6,914 bases of DNA from Planctomycetota bacterium. GTDB taxonomy: Bacteria; Planctomycetota; UBA1135; UBA2386. Numbering within the stretch: the stretch's first letter is position 1; every line of letters begins with the position of its first letter. The translations under genes and the position numbers were made by a program. The notes beneath the pieces are model-generated. The model saw nothing but the letters and a program-made list of their open reading frames with translations. It had not been told where the DNA came from and did no database searches. Positions 1 through 5,443 of this stretch are shown piece by piece. The stretch is from contig QJVU01000382.1 in assembly GCA_003235605.1 (NCBI GenBank), positions 1 through 6,914 of the forward strand, in the 5' to 3' direction.

Positions 1-1
1 G

Positions 2-598
2 AGGCAGGCCGGGGGATTCTATTTTGCCTGGAGCGGTGCGTTCCTGCTGGCGACCTTCCTGGTGGGTCTCTCGGTGAGGATCTTCCTCCCCGAGGCCGGC
101 AGGTCGGACCCGGAGCTGGCGCTCCCCATGCTCGCCCAAGGCCTGACACCCGGGCTTGCCGTCGGCGTCGTCGTCGGCGGCATCTTCGCCGCCTCCATGT
201 CCACGGCAGACAGCCAGGTGCTCACCTGCGCCGCCGTCCTGAGCGACGACTTCCGGCTGCTCCGGGGCAAGGCCGCGCGGCGCTTCGCCACCACGCTGGT
301 GGTTTTCGCCACCGTAACCATTGCTGCGTTCGCATCGGCCAATGTCTTTACCCTGGTGATCTTCGCCTGGTCCGCGCTGGCCTGCTCCATCGGACCGCTG
401 GTCATTCTCCACGCCCTTGGCCAGCGGCCGTCGCAGCGGGTCGCTCTCGCGATGATGGCGACGGGCCTGAGCGCTGCTCTGTCGTGGCGCGTGGCCGGCT
501 TGGACCAGATTGTCTACGAAGGGATGCCAGGCATGGCAGCGGCTTTCACCGTGTGGGGCGTGGCACGCCTCGCTGCCCGCGTCAACGGCACTCGATAG
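2..598 (+). CDS. Sodium/solute symporter (SSS, PutP-like), C-terminal part
   Basis: This is an inner-membrane secondary transporter that would couple Na+ entry to uptake of a small solute; proline is the PutP substrate, but the substrate here cannot be told. The reading frame is open from the left window edge, so the N-terminal half is missing. The visible part shows hydrophobic segments separated by short loops. The hallmark segment FAASMSTADSQVL (about 187-225) corresponds to the Na+-binding helix of the family, with its conserved Met-Ser-Thr. It is followed by SDDF, like the PutP ALTEDF loop. The end, with GPLVILHALGQR and YEGMPGMAAAF, matches the last PutP helices (GPVVLFS..., YEIIPGF...). 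It ends at TAG 596-598, converging on the gene at 625-840. Family assignment is strong; substrate is unknown. Confidence 0.92.
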   Translation, partial: RQAGGFYFAWSGAFLLATFLVGLSVRIFLPEAGRSDPELALPMLAQGLTPGLAVGVVVGGIFAASMSTADSQVLTCAAVLSDDFRLLRGKAARRFATTLVVFATVTIAAFASANVFTLVIFAWSALACSIGPLVILHALGQRPSQRVALAMMATGLSAALSWRVAGLDQIVYEGMPGMAAAFTVWGVARLAARVNGTR

Positions 599-626
599 AT
601 GAAGACGAGCCGTCTCGCCGTCTATC
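594..626. terminator. Nested inverted repeat between convergent genes, possible terminator
   Basis: GATAGA (594-599) pairs with TCTATC (621-626), and inside it AGACG (603-607) pairs with CGTCT (611-615) around a 3-base loop. It spans the stop of the symporter gene and touches the stop of the opposing small gene. There is no T-run on either side, so it is at best an imperfect or bidirectional terminator. Confidence 0.25.
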
Positions 627-840
627 AGCGACCCGTTGGCCGCACTCCCGGCTGGTCGGTGGCCTCGATGTCGAGCTTTCTCAGCTCCGTTGCCTCGACG
701 TTGACCAGGCGACCGCTCTGAGGGATCCGGACCTGCAGCCCGTAGACATCCAAGACGGTGCCCTTCTTGACCACTACGTCGCCGGCGGTCAGGTCCTCCC
801 GTGCCACCGCAGTGAACCGCGTCTTTGGTCTTTGGAACAT
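625..840 (-). CDS. Uncharacterised 71-residue protein
   Basis: I do not recognise this protein. It begins MFQRPKTRF and has no signal peptide or membrane segment. Its composition (alternating V/L/I with D/E/K, e.g. GDVVVKKGTVLDVYGLQVRI and RLVNVEATELRKLDI) suggests a small beta-rich fold. The ATG at 840 was chosen because residues further upstream in the same frame (to 996) overlap the end of the neighbouring lipoprotein gene and become Ser/Thr/Arg-rich and unprotein-like. GAGG lies only two bases before the ATG, an unusually close Shine-Dalgarno, so the true start could differ. It lies 79 nt downstream of the lipoprotein gene on the same strand and may be co-transcribed with it. No function is proposed. 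Confidence 0.6.
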   Translation of the reverse strand: MFQRPKTRFTAVAREDLTAGDVVVKKGTVLDVYGLQVRIPQSGRLVNVEATELRKLDIEATDQPGVRPTGR

Positions 841-919
841 GACCTCATTCTCGACCCCGGAGCAGAGCGGACTTGAGCCGAGTGGGCGGGTTACCAGGGT
901 TGGCCGATTGCCCGAGTGG

Positions 920-1228
920 CTACTTGAACCACGGATCGCGGGCGCCGATCGGGTTGTCGTGCATGAAGGCAGCCCCCTCCCCGCGCCAGACGTCAACCCC
1001 CCAGAACTGCACCGGATTGAGGATCAGGACGTCCGGTATCCACGCCAGGAACCTGAGCACTGGATACACCGGAAGCACTTCGGTCAGCAGGGCGGTCCCC
1101 ATTGGCGAGTCCTTGTACGAGTTGTTCATCGAGTCATCGACAGAGCGGGACAGATACGAGGGTCCCGTCAGACAACCGGACAGAAGCAAGAGGGACAGGA
1201 GGGAGAGCAGTACGAGTCTCTTCTTCAT
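920..1228 (-). CDS. Small lipoprotein, possibly DUF3332-like
   Basis: The product is about 102 residues with a clear type II signal peptide: MKKR, a Leu/Ser-rich hydrophobic core, then lipobox LSGC with Cys at about residue 19. Leu follows the Cys, so there is no inner-membrane-retention Asp and outer-membrane sorting is expected. The mature part contains LPVYPVLRFLAWIPDVLILN followed closely by QFWGVDVW. The pattern PVY-x(n)-D-x-LILN-x-x-QFW resembles DUF3332-type lipoproteins as I recall them; no search was possible. The start at 1228 is preferred over an in-frame start at 1315 because AGAGGA lies 8 bases upstream and the signal peptide begins there. It lies downstream of the peroxiredoxin gene across a 108-bp gap holding a tandem repeat. 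Confidence 0.85.
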   Translation of the reverse strand: MKKRLVLLSLLSLLLLSGCLTGPSYLSRSVDDSMNNSYKDSPMGTALLTEVLPVYPVLRFLAWIPDVLILNPVQFWGVDVWRGEGAAFMHDNPIGARDPWFK

Positions 1229-1285
1229 GGCTTCGATCCTCTGGCCGTTGCCATCGGCCAAGCCGAGGGGATCTCTTGAGACCCA

Positions 1286-1342
1286 GACGCACTGGCGACG
1301 GGCTAGGCGACGCACTGGCGACGGGCTGGCGACGGGCTAGGC
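1286..1342. repeat. Short GC-rich tandem repeat, 23-bp unit with 11-bp subrepeat
   Basis: A 23-bp unit starting GACGCACTGGCGACGG occurs at 1286 and again at 1309. The 11-base core GGCGACGGGCT appears three times (1294, 1317, 1328), the last two abutting, followed by a diverged GGCGATGGGC. The repeat covers the last codons and stop (1337-1339) of the peroxiredoxin gene and the gap before the lipoprotein gene. It looks like slippage duplication; a 3' UTR role is possible but unsupported. Confidence 0.75.
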
Positions 1343-2092
1343 GATGGGCGCCACCAGGTCGACAAGCTGTCGTACGATCGAGTCAGCCTCGTACATCGGG
1401 CTGCCACCCAGAAGGAGGCAGGGTGCCTGGTCTTTCCCCCCCAGCCTCACGAGGTCCGCAGCCGCACCGGCATCCTCGGTTACGTTGAGGACGCGCACAC
1501 GGTCGCCGAGCCCCAGGTTCGCCAGGGCCAGGAGCGCCTTCCGCGAATGGCCACAGCTCGACTTCACGTAGAGGCGCGTGTCCTCGGGCAGCTCCGGGCG
1601 CGAGACATCGGCGTCCACGGACTTCCTGCCACCGTTTGTTCGCTCACACTCGGCCACCAGGTCGTCGATGTCCCGTTCGCCACCCGGCGTCACCGACACC
1701 GAGTACCGGACCACGCCGTCCTTGTCCACGATCACCGTGGCCCGGTCCGTGATCCCGGCCTTGTCGAGGTAATGGCCGAAGCTCCTGGCGACGGCACCCT
1801 TGGGCTCGAAGTCCGCAAGCAGCGGAAACGAGACGCCGCCCAGGTCCCGTGCCCAGTTGGCATGAGAGTGGATGCTGTCGATGCTGACACCCAGCACCTG
1901 GGTGTCGGCCGCGCGAAAGCGGCCCAACGCCGCCTCCGTCGCTGGCACCTCCCGGCTTCAGGTGGGCGTCCAGTCCAGCGGGTAGAACAGCAGAAGGACG
2001 TTGCGCTTGCCCCGAAACTGCGACAGCCGAACGTCGCGCCCGAAGTGGTCCTTCAGGGTGAAGTCCGGCGCTGGCTCTCCGATCTTGGTCAT
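1337..2092 (-). CDS. Selenocysteine peroxiredoxin fused to a glutaredoxin-like domain (in-frame TGA read as Sec)
   Basis: This is a cytoplasmic peroxidase expected to reduce H2O2 or organic peroxides, 251 residues if TGA (1960-1958) is decoded. Residues 1-155 are an AhpC/TSA peroxiredoxin: GEPAPDFTL near the N-terminus, then FYPLDWTPT with the TGA as residue 45. P38, T42 and position 45 fit the family motif PxxxTxxC, so Sec replaces the peroxidatic Cys. The conserved Arg follows in [13 protein letters not shown] (R117). Residues 173-248 resemble glutaredoxin: [14 protein letters not shown] with a monothiol CGHS (C180) and cis-Pro segment QAPCLLLGG (P224). The start at 2092 has AGAGG upstream (7-base spacing). 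A call from GTG 1948 would lose the active site. The frame is intact on both sides of the TGA, which argues against decay. It follows oxyR on the same strand, so OxyR control is likely. A nonsense mutation is the alternative. Confidence 0.85.
1915..1937 (-). promoter_or_regulatory. Candidate bacterial SECIS hairpin downstream of the UGA
   Basis: In the mRNA, bases +21 to +43 after the UGA can fold into a 9-bp stem. Its core is GCGGC pairing with GCCGC, extended by G-U, A-U, G-U and G-C pairs at the base. The loop is GUUGG. The loop begins with GU at +30, within the roughly 16-37 nt window and with a G in the first two loop positions, as described for bacterial SECIS elements bound by SelB. 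A weaker alternative stem exists closer to the UGA (GCC at 1946-1944 with GGC at 1934-1932). The fold was found by eye, in GC-rich coding sequence. Confidence 0.55.
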
Positions 2093-2097
2093 GTCGG

Positions 2098-2209
2098 TTA
2101 CCTCTTGGGTCGATCTGGTTCGAACGGAAGGGGACTGTCGGCCAGCCGGTCGTCCCAGTCCAACTCGAAGTTCTTCTGGCTGTGATCAGCAGGAACGATC
2201 AGTAGACAT
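2098..2209 (-). pseudogene. Possible small gene broken by one base, between oxyR and the peroxiredoxin gene
   Basis: An ATG at 2209 opens a short frame (MSTDRSC) that stops at TGA after seven codons. The neighbouring frame then reads as convincing protein, including [16 protein letters not shown], up to TAA at 2100-2098, six bases before the ATG of the peroxiredoxin gene. Removing one T from the TT at about 2195-2194 would join the two into a 36-residue acidic protein. Its last codons AAG AGG would also be the ribosome binding site of the peroxiredoxin gene, implying translational coupling. Third positions are mostly G/C, as in real genes here. Against it: no clear Shine-Dalgarno before 2209 and no family recognised. 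It may be a decayed gene, a sequencing error, a frameshifted gene, or chance. Confidence 0.3.
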
Positions 2210-2218
2210 CAGCCGCGG

Positions 2219-3133
2219 TCAACCGAGGCGGGATGTCGGGCCGTGCGCCCGGAACAGCTCCCCGAGGGCACGGAACTCCTCCTTCCGGGGCGACGTGCGC
2301 CGAAAGGCGAGACCGATCGTCCGCTTCGGGCAAGGCCTCGCAAATGCCTTCACGGCAAGGCGGCGGCGGGGGCGCGCCTCGATGCCGACCGCCATCGCCG
2401 GCAGCAGGGTGACGCCGACCCCGCTGGCGACCATCTGCACCAGCGTGCCCAGGCTGCTGGCGCGGAAGTCGCCGAGCTCCTTCGCTCCGGCCTTGTCGCA
2501 GACCCGCAGCGCCTGGTCACGGAGACAGTGGCCGTCATCCAGCAGGAGCACGGGCTGGTCACCCAGCTCGCTTTCCTTCACGGTCCGCCTCCGCGCCTTG
2601 GCCAGCTCGTGGTCCGGGTGCAGGGCCAGCACGAACGGGTCTTCGAACAGCGGCAGCGTCTCCACGTCGCCGAGCTCTGCCTCCAGTGCGAGCAGCAGCA
2701 GGTCCAGCTGACCTCGAGCCAGCAGGTCCACGAGGCGCTCCGTCTGCTCTTCCCTCAGGAGCAGGCGCAGGTTCGGGTACTTGCGGTGCACGGCGGGCAG
2801 GACCTGCGGCAGCAGGTACGGCGCCACCGTGGGGATCACCCCCAGCCTCAGGGTCCCGGAGAGCGGCCCCCTGTGGGCGCTGGCAGCGTCGACCAGTTCT
2901 TCCGCCGCAGCGAGCAGGGCTCGCGCCCTGGCCACGAGCTCGGTGCCGGCGGCAGTCATCACCACCTTGCGGCGGTCCCGCTCGAACAAGATCACCCCCA
3001 AGAGCGTCTCCAGCTGCTGGATCTGCGCACTCAGCGCCGGCTGGGTGACGTAGCAGGCCTCCGCAGCCTGGCGGAAGTTCAGCTTGTCCGCCACCGCCAC
3101 GAAGTACTCGAGCTGCCGGAGGGAGGGCCGCAT
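2219..3133 (-). CDS. oxyR: OxyR, LysR-type hydrogen-peroxide-sensing regulator
   Basis: This cytoplasmic transcription factor senses H2O2 by forming an intramolecular disulfide and then activates peroxide-defence genes. The 304-residue length matches OxyR. An N-terminal winged helix-turn-helix (residues 1-60: LRQLEYFVAVAD, AAEACYVTQPALSAQIQQLE, GVILFERDRRKV) is followed by a LysR effector domain with GVIPTVAPYLLP. The diagnostic segment LLLDDGHCLRDQALRVC has C203 and C212, nine apart like E. coli C199 and C208, so the redox switch is present. RTIGLAFR near the end also matches OxyR. ATG 3133 was chosen because MRPSLRQLEY is a typical OxyR N-terminus; an in-frame GTG at 3142 has AGGG four bases upstream and is possible. 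It is divergent from dps and upstream of the selenoperoxiredoxin gene, both plausible targets; autoregulation through the shared spacer is likely. Confidence 0.96.
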   Translation of the reverse strand: MRPSLRQLEYFVAVADKLNFRQAAEACYVTQPALSAQIQQLETLLGVILFERDRRKVVMTAAGTELVARARALLAAAEELVDAASAHRGPLSGTLRLGVIPTVAPYLLPQVLPAVHRKYPNLRLLLREEQTERLVDLLARGQLDLLLLALEAELGDVETLPLFEDPFVLALHPDHELAKARRRTVKESELGDQPVLLLDDGHCLRDQALRVCDKAGAKELGDFRASSLGTLVQMVASGVGVTLLPAMAVGIEARPRRRLAVKAFARPCPKRTIGLAFRRTSPRKEEFRALGELFRAHGPTSRLG

Positions 3134-3148
3134 ACTGATCACCGTACC

Positions 3149-3185
3149 CTATCACAAATCCAATAGAATTCAATTGGAACTATCA
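3149..3185. promoter_or_regulatory. Candidate OxyR operator in the oxyR-dps spacer
   Basis: A 20-bp near-perfect palindrome spans 3159-3178: TCCAAT and ATTGGA arms around GAATTC, with one mismatched pair. TATCA occurs as a direct repeat on each side (3150-3154 and 3181-3185). ATAG (3163) and CTAT (3149, 3180) half-site-like tetramers are present, but not at the 11-bp phasing of the E. coli OxyR consensus. The AT-rich palindrome in a GC-rich genome, lying between oxyR and dps, suggests an operator; that OxyR binds it is inference. Confidence 0.5.
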
Positions 3186-3202
3186 GTGTCCTGCCCGACA
3201 AT
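3174..3202 (+). promoter_or_regulatory. Candidate sigma70-type dps promoter
   Basis: TTGGAA (3174-3179) as -35 and GACAAT (3197-3202) as -10 are separated by 17 bp, each matching four of six consensus bases. The -35 overlaps the right arm of the palindrome, a position where a bound activator could touch RNA polymerase. The predicted transcript start near 3209 leaves a leader of about 33 nt before the dps ATG. Confidence 0.4.
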
Positions 3203-3241
3203 GCTCCTTGCAGAGAAACACCCGAAGGAGCCAGAACGACC

Positions 3242-3709
3242 ATGAACATAGACATCGGCATCACCGAAGAGCATCGCAAGCAGGTGGCGGAGGGCTTGAG
3301 CCGGCTGCTCGCGGACAGCTACACCCTCTACCTGAAGACCCACAACTTCCACTGGAACGTCACCGGCCCGTTGTTCAACACGCTGCACCTGATGTTCGAG
3401 CAGCAGTACACCGAGTTGGCGACGGCCGTGGACGAGGTCGCGGAGCGGATCCGCGCCTTGGGCTTCCCGGCTCCGGGCAGCTACGCCGCCTTCACCAGGC
3501 TCAAGTCCATCGACGAAGAGGAGGGTGTTCCGGACGCCAACGAGATGCTGCGCATGCTCGTGTTGGGACAGGAAGCCATCGTCCGCACTGCACGCAGCAC
3601 CTTCCCCCTCGCCGAGCGGGCCGGCGACCAGGCGACCCTGGACCTGTTGACGCGGCGCATCGAGGTGCACGAGAAGAACGCCTGGATGCTGCGCAGCATG
3701 GTGGCCTAG
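3242..3709 (+). CDS. dps: Dps-family DNA-protecting ferritin-like protein
   Basis: The product (155 residues, normal for Dps) is expected to form a dodecameric cage that oxidises Fe2+ with H2O2 and stores the iron, limiting Fenton damage to DNA. The signature KTHNFHWNVTGPLF is present. The inter-subunit ferroxidase ligands can be aligned with E. coli Dps: H37, H49 and E53, D64 and E68 (E. coli H51, H63, D67, D78, E82), from HW, TLH..FE and AVDEVAER. The C-terminal helix ends HEKNAWMLRSMVA, typical of the family. The N-terminal extension is short and not Lys-rich, so DNA binding without another partner is uncertain. The ATG at 3242 has AAGGAG 11 bases upstream. It is divergent from oxyR, so peroxide induction by OxyR is the likely control. 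Confidence 0.96.
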   Translation: MNIDIGITEEHRKQVAEGLSRLLADSYTLYLKTHNFHWNVTGPLFNTLHLMFEQQYTELATAVDEVAERIRALGFPAPGSYAAFTRLKSIDEEEGVPDANEMLRMLVLGQEAIVRTARSTFPLAERAGDQATLDLLTRRIEVHEKNAWMLRSMVA

Positions 3710-3713
3710 CGGT

Positions 3714-3728
3714 GGCCGATTGACGGCC
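3714..3728. terminator. GC stem-loop between convergent genes, possible terminator
   Basis: GGCCG (3714-3718) and CGGCC (3724-3728) form a perfect 5-bp stem with loop ATTGA in the 31-bp gap between the stops of dps and the DUF2959-like gene. No T-run follows on either strand, so intrinsic termination would be weak. Confidence 0.3.
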
Positions 3729-3740
3729 TGAGGACGACCG

Positions 3741-4373
3741 TCACTTGCTGGCTTTGGTGGCGCTCATCTTCTCGATCACCTCGCCCAGGTTCTTGTTCAA
3801 GGTGGCGAGCTTGGCCTTGACCTCGGTGGCGTCGGTCTTGGCCTGCTGCATCCGGTTGGCGACGGACTTCACCCCGTCGGGGTTGAGGTCGTGCTCCAGG
3901 TAGCGCCGCACATCCTGAATGCTGGTCATCCACGGGTCGAAGCTGGCCTTCGCGGCATCGGCGTCTTCGGAGAGCTGCTTGAAGGCCGCCAAGGCGTGGT
4001 CGCGCCGATCCACAGCCTGCTTCCTCAGGTCGGCATCGCGGATCGTCTCCAGGCGCGATGCCCAGTCACTGGTGAACTTGTCACGCTGCGCCTGGAAATC
4101 GCCACGAAGGCTGCGCACCCGCTTGGCGTGGGACATCATGGCGTCCAGGGCCTCGCAGTACTCCCGAAACTGCTTGCGCATGTCTCCGGAGCTCTTGCCC
4201 AGGTCCTCCAGCTTGTAGACCACCGTATCTATGGAGTTCGGAGCTCGGTTCAATTGAACCTGGATCTCCTTCATCGTGTCGGTGGCGGCGGTCGCCTGGT
4301 CTACACCAGTGGTCTGGCAGCCGCACAGGAGAAGGAGGAGAACAGAGACCGTGGCGAGAGTTGCGAACTTCAT
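3741..4373 (-). CDS. DUF2959-like lipoprotein
   Basis: The product is about 210 residues and begins with a lipoprotein signal: MKFATLATVSVLLLLLCGCQ, with lipidated Cys most likely C19 (lipobox LCGC, unusual for Cys at -2) and Gln at +2, compatible with outer-membrane sorting. The mature part is almost entirely charged alpha-helix with probable coiled coil: KLEDLGKSSGDMRKQFREYC, a run with FTSDWASRLETI, and YLEHDLNPDGVKSVANRM. This order (YCEAL, then W..RL..I, then a DLN motif) resembles DUF2959 proteins from memory. The family function is not known to me. ATG 4373 was chosen over an upstream in-frame start at 4403 because the signal peptide starts there; only GAAG precedes it. It is convergent with dps and divergent from the methyltransferase gene. 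Confidence 0.85.
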   Translation of the reverse strand: MKFATLATVSVLLLLLCGCQTTGVDQATAATDTMKEIQVQLNRAPNSIDTVVYKLEDLGKSSGDMRKQFREYCEALDAMMSHAKRVRSLRGDFQAQRDKFTSDWASRLETIRDADLRKQAVDRRDHALAAFKQLSEDADAAKASFDPWMTSIQDVRRYLEHDLNPDGVKSVANRMQQAKTDATEVKAKLATLNKNLGEVIEKMSATKASK

Positions 4374-4461
4374 GGCTTCAACGCTAGCGAGCAAACAGCC
4401 CACCCAACCGCGTGGCCGGAAGTCTCCAAGCTGAACAGTAGAATGCGAGTGAAATCCGGCG
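4374..4461. promoter_or_regulatory. Divergent spacer; weak -10-like element for the methyltransferase gene
   Basis: The 88-bp gap must serve both divergent genes. TAGAAT (4439-4444) matches five of six bases of a -10 box on the + strand, but no acceptable -35 lies 16-18 bp upstream. If used, the leader would be only about 10 nt, consistent with the lack of a Shine-Dalgarno before ATG 4462. No convincing promoter was seen for the lipoprotein gene. Confidence 0.22.
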
Positions 4462-5304
4462 ATGTCCCACCAGACCTACCTCCACGGCTTCGACGAAAGG
4501 GAACAACAGCGACTTGTCGCCCAGGCGGAGCACTGGCGGGAGGCATTGATCCCCCGTGACCTGGATTACCGGTCCGGCGAACGCGTCCTGGAGTTGGGGT
4601 GTGCAGTGGGAGCCACCTTGGCCGTCCTGGGGGAACGGTTTCCCGGCATCCGGGTGGCGGGGATCGATCTGGAGCCCAGGCAGGTCGCGTTTGCCAGGGA
4701 GCACCTGGCGTCGCGGGGCATCGCCGGGGCAGACTTGAGGGTCGGAGACGTGTGCAAGCTCCCCTGGCCTGAGGACACCTTCCATCATGTCTTCATGATG
4801 TGGTTCCTGGACCATGTCTCCGAAGGTCAGGGCCGGCAGGCCCTCGCGGAAGCCCGGCGGGTGCTCCGGCCCGGCGGCACGATCACCCTCACCGAGGCCG
4901 AGAACGAGAGCTTCTACTCCGTGCACCCGGACCACGAGGACTGGGCCTATCTGGTCCAGGCCCAGTACGACCACTTCGCCCGCTTCGGAAACGTGATGGC
5001 GGGACGGACCCTGGGAGTCATGCTGGCCCGGGCAGGTTTCGCCGAGGTCACCAGCAGAGCGCTGGGCTTCCACTTCTTCCAAGGAGGCGGCGAACCTGGC
5101 GCCCTGCGCCGCCACGTCGAGTACCTGGCCGGCTTCCTGGAGCCGGAGATCCCACGCCTGGCCGAGGACCTGGGCAGGGATCCCCTGCGCCTGCAACGCG
5201 GCGTCGACCACCTGCGCTCGATCCCCGACCATCCCATGGGCGCGATCACGTTCGTCGTCTACCGCGCCCAGGCAAGGGGACCCCGGGCAAGCGGCTACGG
5301 CTAG
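4462..5304 (+). CDS. SAM-dependent class I methyltransferase
   Basis: This 280-residue cytoplasmic enzyme would transfer a methyl group from S-adenosylmethionine; the acceptor is unknown. The Rossmann-like core shows motif I RVLELGCAVGAT (41-52; canonical GxGxG is here GCAVG), the ribose-binding acidic residue D69 in VAGIDLEP, GDVCKLPWPEDTF (D96, adenine contact) and ARRVLRPGG (131-139). The N-terminus YLHGFDEREQQRLVAQAEHW resembles a subgroup of UbiE/COQ5-like methyltransferases beginning Y-x-HG-x-x-x-RE. The C-terminal 120 residues (HFARFGNVMAGR, then EYLAGFLEPEIPRLAEDL) probably form the acceptor-site lid. ATG 4462 is the only sensible start although no Shine-Dalgarno is visible. It stands alone on the + strand, with no neighbouring pathway gene to suggest a substrate. 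Confidence 0.92.
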   Translation: MSHQTYLHGFDEREQQRLVAQAEHWREALIPRDLDYRSGERVLELGCAVGATLAVLGERFPGIRVAGIDLEPRQVAFAREHLASRGIAGADLRVGDVCKLPWPEDTFHHVFMMWFLDHVSEGQGRQALAEARRVLRPGGTITLTEAENESFYSVHPDHEDWAYLVQAQYDHFARFGNVMAGRTLGVMLARAGFAEVTSRALGFHFFQGGGEPGALRRHVEYLAGFLEPEIPRLAEDLGRDPLRLQRGVDHLRSIPDHPMGAITFVVYRAQARGPRASGYG

Positions 5305-5405
5305 CAGACCGGGGGCAGGGCAAGGAAGAGAAGGACGTCGAGCACCTCGGGACTTGCATCGAACAGGTCCTGGAGATCGCCTCGCCCGACGAGCTCGAGC
5401 TCTGA

Positions 5406-5443
5406 ATCTTCTCTCGAGGTGCACTCACGAGATCCTAGAAGAT
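5406..5443. terminator. Imperfect hairpin between convergent genes, possible terminator
   Basis: ATCTTCT (5406-5412) pairs with AGAAGAT (5437-5443), and CTCG (5413-5416) with CGAG (5428-5431), leaving a 5-base bulge and an 11-base loop. It lies between the stops of the methyltransferase and ATPase genes and overlaps the latter's TAG. A 12-bp palindrome GAGCTCGAGCTC sits just before it (5391-5402). No strong T-run follows. Confidence 0.28.

Noticed and set aside
1337..1948. A 203-residue peroxiredoxin-like gene starting at GTG 1948
   Set aside because: This start removes the N-terminal third of the fold and the catalytic residue, and the same frame is open through one TGA to an ATG with a ribosome site at 2092.
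2100..2130. tRNA-like T-arm sequence GGTTCGAAC near 2117
   Set aside because: No acceptor stem, D-arm or anticodon arm could be built around it on either strand; it is not a selC or other tRNA gene.
1337..2209. Extension of the selenoperoxiredoxin upstream to ATG 2209, through a second in-frame TGA
   Set aside because: The frame is in phase, but the added residues are Arg/Ser-rich, unlike a peroxiredoxin N-terminus. The ribosome site and family start both point to ATG 2092.
2243..3166. Long + strand open frame of 307 codons opposite oxyR
   Set aside because: It is the antisense shadow of oxyR: Gln/Arg/His-rich, no recognisable domain, while the - strand encodes a complete OxyR.
5391..5402. 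12-bp palindrome GAGCTCGAGCTC as a regulatory site
   Set aside because: It overlaps no promoter, lies between two convergent genes, and is explained by repeated GAGCTC; noted only beside the possible terminator.
4384..5424. Long - strand open frame opposite the methyltransferase gene
   Set aside because: Antisense shadow in GC-rich DNA; the + strand carries all methyltransferase motifs.
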